Assembly: GCF_022758145.1 (NCBI RefSeq)
Contig: NZ_JAJVDH010000003.1
Coordinates: 992,001-1,056,000, forward strand
Length of the DNA: 64,000 nt
Source of the DNA: Pontibacter vulgaris
GTDB taxonomy: Bacteria; Bacteroidota; Bacteroidia; Cytophagales; Hymenobacteraceae
Reading direction: 5' to 3'
Shown here: positions 62,063 through 64,000 of the stretch, in pieces
How positions within the stretch are numbered: position 1 is the first letter of the stretch
How the letters are laid out: every line of letters starts with the position of its first letter
The notes under the pieces: model-generated
The model's database searches: none
Told to the model about the DNA's origin: nothing
The model's input: only the letters and a program-made list of their open reading frames with translations
Position numbers and translations under genes: made by a program

Positions 62063-62374
62063 ATGGAGGACAACTTGTATACGACTCAGGAGTTAGCTTT
62101 AAAGACCGAGTGCGGAAAAGAATTTGACGGCTTGTTTAAAGCTATCAAGCTTATCCGCGATGAGAAGCATAACTTTCATGTAGTGTATAAGACGTTTTCA
62201 GATGAGTACATCTACTCATTTTGCAATCCCTTCCAAGATACTTTTTCTGTAAACACCTATAAGTTGATCTCTGAGGAAGAGGCAAAAGGAATTTTCTTGA
62301 GCCGCCTTTCACAGGAAAATGCCCGCGAGCTGTTTAACACCGCCGAGGCATCTGCAGTTGGTTTTCACTCCTGA
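62063..62374 (+). CDS. Hypothetical cytoplasmic protein of 103 residues
   Basis: Not recognised. It has no signal peptide or membrane span. The sequence suggests a small alpha/beta domain: CGKEFDGLFKAIKLIRDEKHNFHVVYKTFSDEYIYSFCNPFQDTFSVNTYKLISEEEAKGIFLSRLSQENARELF. The middle holds two or three beta strands rich in aromatic residues and the end is helical. It is preceded by a 659-bp gene-free interval with a promoter-like pair and followed by a strong terminator, so it is a free-standing gene, not an operon fragment. Codon use looks normal for the window. Confidence 0.72.
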   Translation: MEDNLYTTQELALKTECGKEFDGLFKAIKLIRDEKHNFHVVYKTFSDEYIYSFCNPFQDTFSVNTYKLISEEEAKGIFLSRLSQENARELFNTAEASAVGFHS

Positions 62375-62394
62375 TTTACAGAAAGTATCCGAGA

Positions 62395-62424
62395 ACGAAA
62401 AGGTGCCACCCGGCACCTTTTCGT
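62395..62424 (+). terminator. Terminator of the 103-residue protein gene
   Basis: Perfect 13-bp arms ACGAAAAGGTGCC and GGCACCTTTTCGT with a 4-base loop. Confidence 0.85.
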
Positions 62425-62580
62425 TATTATAAGCTATTTATACTTCATGGTTTTGCCATTTCGGTGGTAGTTGCGTACTTTGTATGAAATATAATAAGCT
62501 GGACGCACTATACTTGCGGCTATACATACTTTTGGCGTAAAACAGAAAACGCCTGCCGCTGCCACAGCCTGCTAAAAACT

Positions 62581-63894
62581 ATGATCCTAAACATTATAAT
62601 TACCATTTTACTCGTGTTGTTAAATGGTTTTTTTGTTGCTGCTGAGTTTGCTATTGTAAAGGTACGTTCGTCGCAGATAGAGCTGCGGGCACAAACCGGC
62701 CATACCATGGCAAAAATGGCCCAGCACATGCTCACCCACCTGGATGCTTACCTGTCTGCCACCCAATTGGGAATCACACTTGCCTCGCTAGGCCTGGGTT
62801 GGATAGGCGAAAGCGTAGTATCAGAGATCGTTATTAACACCATGGTTTTCTTTGGCTTTAAAGGAAACGCCGTGCTTGCCCATAGCATTGCCCTGCCAAT
62901 ATCGTTTGCCATTATTACGGTGCTGCATATTGTGTTCGGCGAGCTTGCTCCAAAATCTCTTGCTATTCAGCGCTCAGAAGCTACAACATTGGCGGTAGCG
63001 CTGCCTATGCGCTTTTTCTATATCACCTTCAGGCCTTTTATCTGGGTACTGAATGGCTTTGCCAGCACAGTCCTGCGCTGGATGGGAATACGACCGATGC
63101 ACGGCTCAGAAGTACATTCTGCCGAAGAACTGCGCCTGCTGTTTGAGCAAAGCGCCGAGAGCGGAGCAATTAAAGAATCGCAGCAGGAATTGCTGGATAA
63201 TGTATTCCAGTTTAGTGAGCGCATGGTAAAACAGATCATGGTGCCGCGTACCCGCATGGTAGCCATTGACGTGGAAATTCCGGAAGAAGAGCTGATGCAA
63301 CTTATCCATACCGAAGGATACTCCAGGCTACCGGTTTACAGAGGCTCGATTGATAATGTAGTAGGTGTGCTGTATGTGAAAGACCTGCTTACTGTTATGC
63401 GCCTCGGCGAACCGATTAACATTGAAACGCTGATGCGCCAGGCCTACTTTGTGCCGGAAACTCAGAAGATAAACCGTTTGCTACAGCAGTTTCAGCGCCG
63501 CCACATGCACATTGCCGTAGTTACCGATGAGTTTGGTGGCGTATCGGGTATTGTAACCATGGAAGATATTATAGAAGAGCTCGTAGGTGAAATACAGGAT
63601 GAGTATGATGAAGAAGCACCGATTGTAGAGCGCCTGAACGATTTTGAGTATAAGGTGAATGGTGCCGCCCCAATCTCCGATGCAAACGATTTCCTGCCTT
63701 ACTCGCTGCCTGAAGGCGAAGACTATGAAACAGTAGGCGGTTTGATAACCATGGTATACGGACAAATCCCGGAAAACCTGAACGAAGTAGCCAGTTTTAA
63801 CCAATACGATATCCGGGTGCTTGAAAAAGCGGATCGCCGCGTAGAATGGGTGCTTTTTAAAGTGAAAGAAGAATTCCGCGACGAGATCTCTTAA
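62581..63894 (+). CDS. CNNM/CorC-type transporter (hemolysin family, DUF21-CBS-CorC)
   Basis: A 437-residue inner-membrane protein. The DUF21 (CNNM) transmembrane domain covers about 1-190 (FFVAAEFAIVKVRSSQIELRAQTGH, TQLGITLASLGLGWIGE, FGELAPKSLAIQRSE). A CBS pair follows at about 205-330 (MVKQIMVPRTRMVAIDVE, EGYSRLPVYRGSIDNVVGVLYVKDLL, MHIAVVTDEFGGVSGIVTMEDIIEELVGEIQDEYDEE), and a CorC_HlyC domain at about 345-430. Relatives carry out magnesium efflux or divalent-cation handling; the old hemolysin name is historical. It is followed 15 bases later by the hemerythrin-like gene. Confidence 0.93.
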   Translation: MILNIIITILLVLLNGFFVAAEFAIVKVRSSQIELRAQTGHTMAKMAQHMLTHLDAYLSATQLGITLASLGLGWIGESVVSEIVINTMVFFGFKGNAVLAHSIALPISFAIITVLHIVFGELAPKSLAIQRSEATTLAVALPMRFFYITFRPFIWVLNGFASTVLRWMGIRPMHGSEVHSAEELRLLFEQSAESGAIKESQQELLDNVFQFSERMVKQIMVPRTRMVAIDVEIPEEELMQLIHTEGYSRLPVYRGSIDNVVGVLYVKDLLTVMRLGEPINIETLMRQAYFVPETQKINRLLQQFQRRHMHIAVVTDEFGGVSGIVTMEDIIEELVGEIQDEYDEEAPIVERLNDFEYKVNGAAPISDANDFLPYSLPEGEDYETVGGLITMVYGQIPENLNEVASFNQYDIRVLEKADRRVEWVLFKVKEEFRDEIS

Positions 63895-63909
63895 TTATTT
63901 GCTGCCTGC

Positions 63910-64000
63910 ATGAAACGCCACGAAAGCCTTGCCCCGGTATCGCGCCAGCACCACAACGGGTTACTGACGGCGAGGCTGCTGCAGAAAGATGCCCCGGCTT
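63910..64000 (+). CDS. Hemerythrin HHE-domain protein (5' part only)
   Basis: The gene runs off the window end; 30 codons are visible. MKRHESLAPVSRQHHNGLLT resembles the start of HHE-type hemerythrin-like proteins (pattern R-H-x-x-L-x-P-x-S-x-x-H-H-x-x-L-L), where the histidines belong to the di-iron site. It begins 15 bases after the CNNM/CorC stop, so it is probably co-transcribed. Identification rests on this short stretch only. Confidence 0.6.
   Translation, partial: MKRHESLAPVSRQHHNGLLTARLLQKDAPA

Overview
The window looks like a piece of chromosome from a Bacteroidota bacterium of the order Cytophagales, most likely the Hymenobacteraceae (Pontibacter-like). The reasons are: no usable Shine-Dalgarno sequences; recurring TAnnTTTG (-7) promoter boxes, two with a well-spaced -33 TTTG; an M36 protease with a type IX secretion (T9SS) C-terminal signal; relaxed lipoprotein signals; a DUF3667 protein; a monomeric isocitrate dehydrogenase; and a complex I operon with separate nuoC and nuoD and a short nuoG. 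I found no rRNA, tRNA, CRISPR array, prophage or insertion sequence. The one mobile-type gene is a REP-associated tyrosine transposase (RAYT).

Layout. 1-5 kb: catalase, DUF3667 zinc-ribbon membrane protein, cyclopropane fatty acid synthase, a small secreted protein. 5-10 kb: dnaX and a large lipoprotein M16 peptidase. 10-16 kb: monomeric IDH (icd), a phosphoribosyltransferase/hydrolase pair, a lipoprotein, endonuclease V. 15.9-16.8 kb: a RAYT gene between 85-bp identical inverted repeats. 17-23 kb: clpB, an ATP-grasp protein, a small secreted protein, an esterase, a DUF1275 membrane protein. 23-30 kb: T9SS-secreted M36 protease, HupE/UreJ-like protein, M1 aminopeptidase. 30-36 kb: type II NADH dehydrogenase, a carboxypeptidase-regulatory-domain protein, an ArsR regulator, a HAD nucleotidase, a small secreted protein, pruA. 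36-51 kb: the 14-gene complex I set, broken between nuoJ and nuoK by a terminator and an opposing lipoprotein gene. 51-64 kb: aspS, a GT-C mannosyltransferase facing a GtrA protein, an 800-bp region that may encode a structured RNA, tadA, sodA, dsbD, a CNNM/CorC-type transporter and the first 30 codons of a hemerythrin-like protein.

The genes mostly serve general physiology. Respiratory entry is represented twice (proton-pumping NDH-1 and non-pumping NDH-2). Proline breakdown (pruA) and IDH feed it. Catalase, SOD, ClpB, endonuclease V and DsbD cover oxidative and protein-folding stress, and several exported peptidases fit a polymer-degrading lifestyle.

The most unusual signals are at nucleotide level. 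(1) The heptamer TATACTT/AAGTATA is far over-represented, in genes (all frames, both strands), intergenic DNA and terminator hairpins, like the HIP1 element of cyanobacteria. (2) dnaX has an A7 run where a -1 slip reaches a stop within one codon, which would give a gamma-like short subunit. (3) The RAYT with its inverted hairpin elements. (4) A promoter-hairpins-terminator stretch without a gene near 56.1-56.5 kb.
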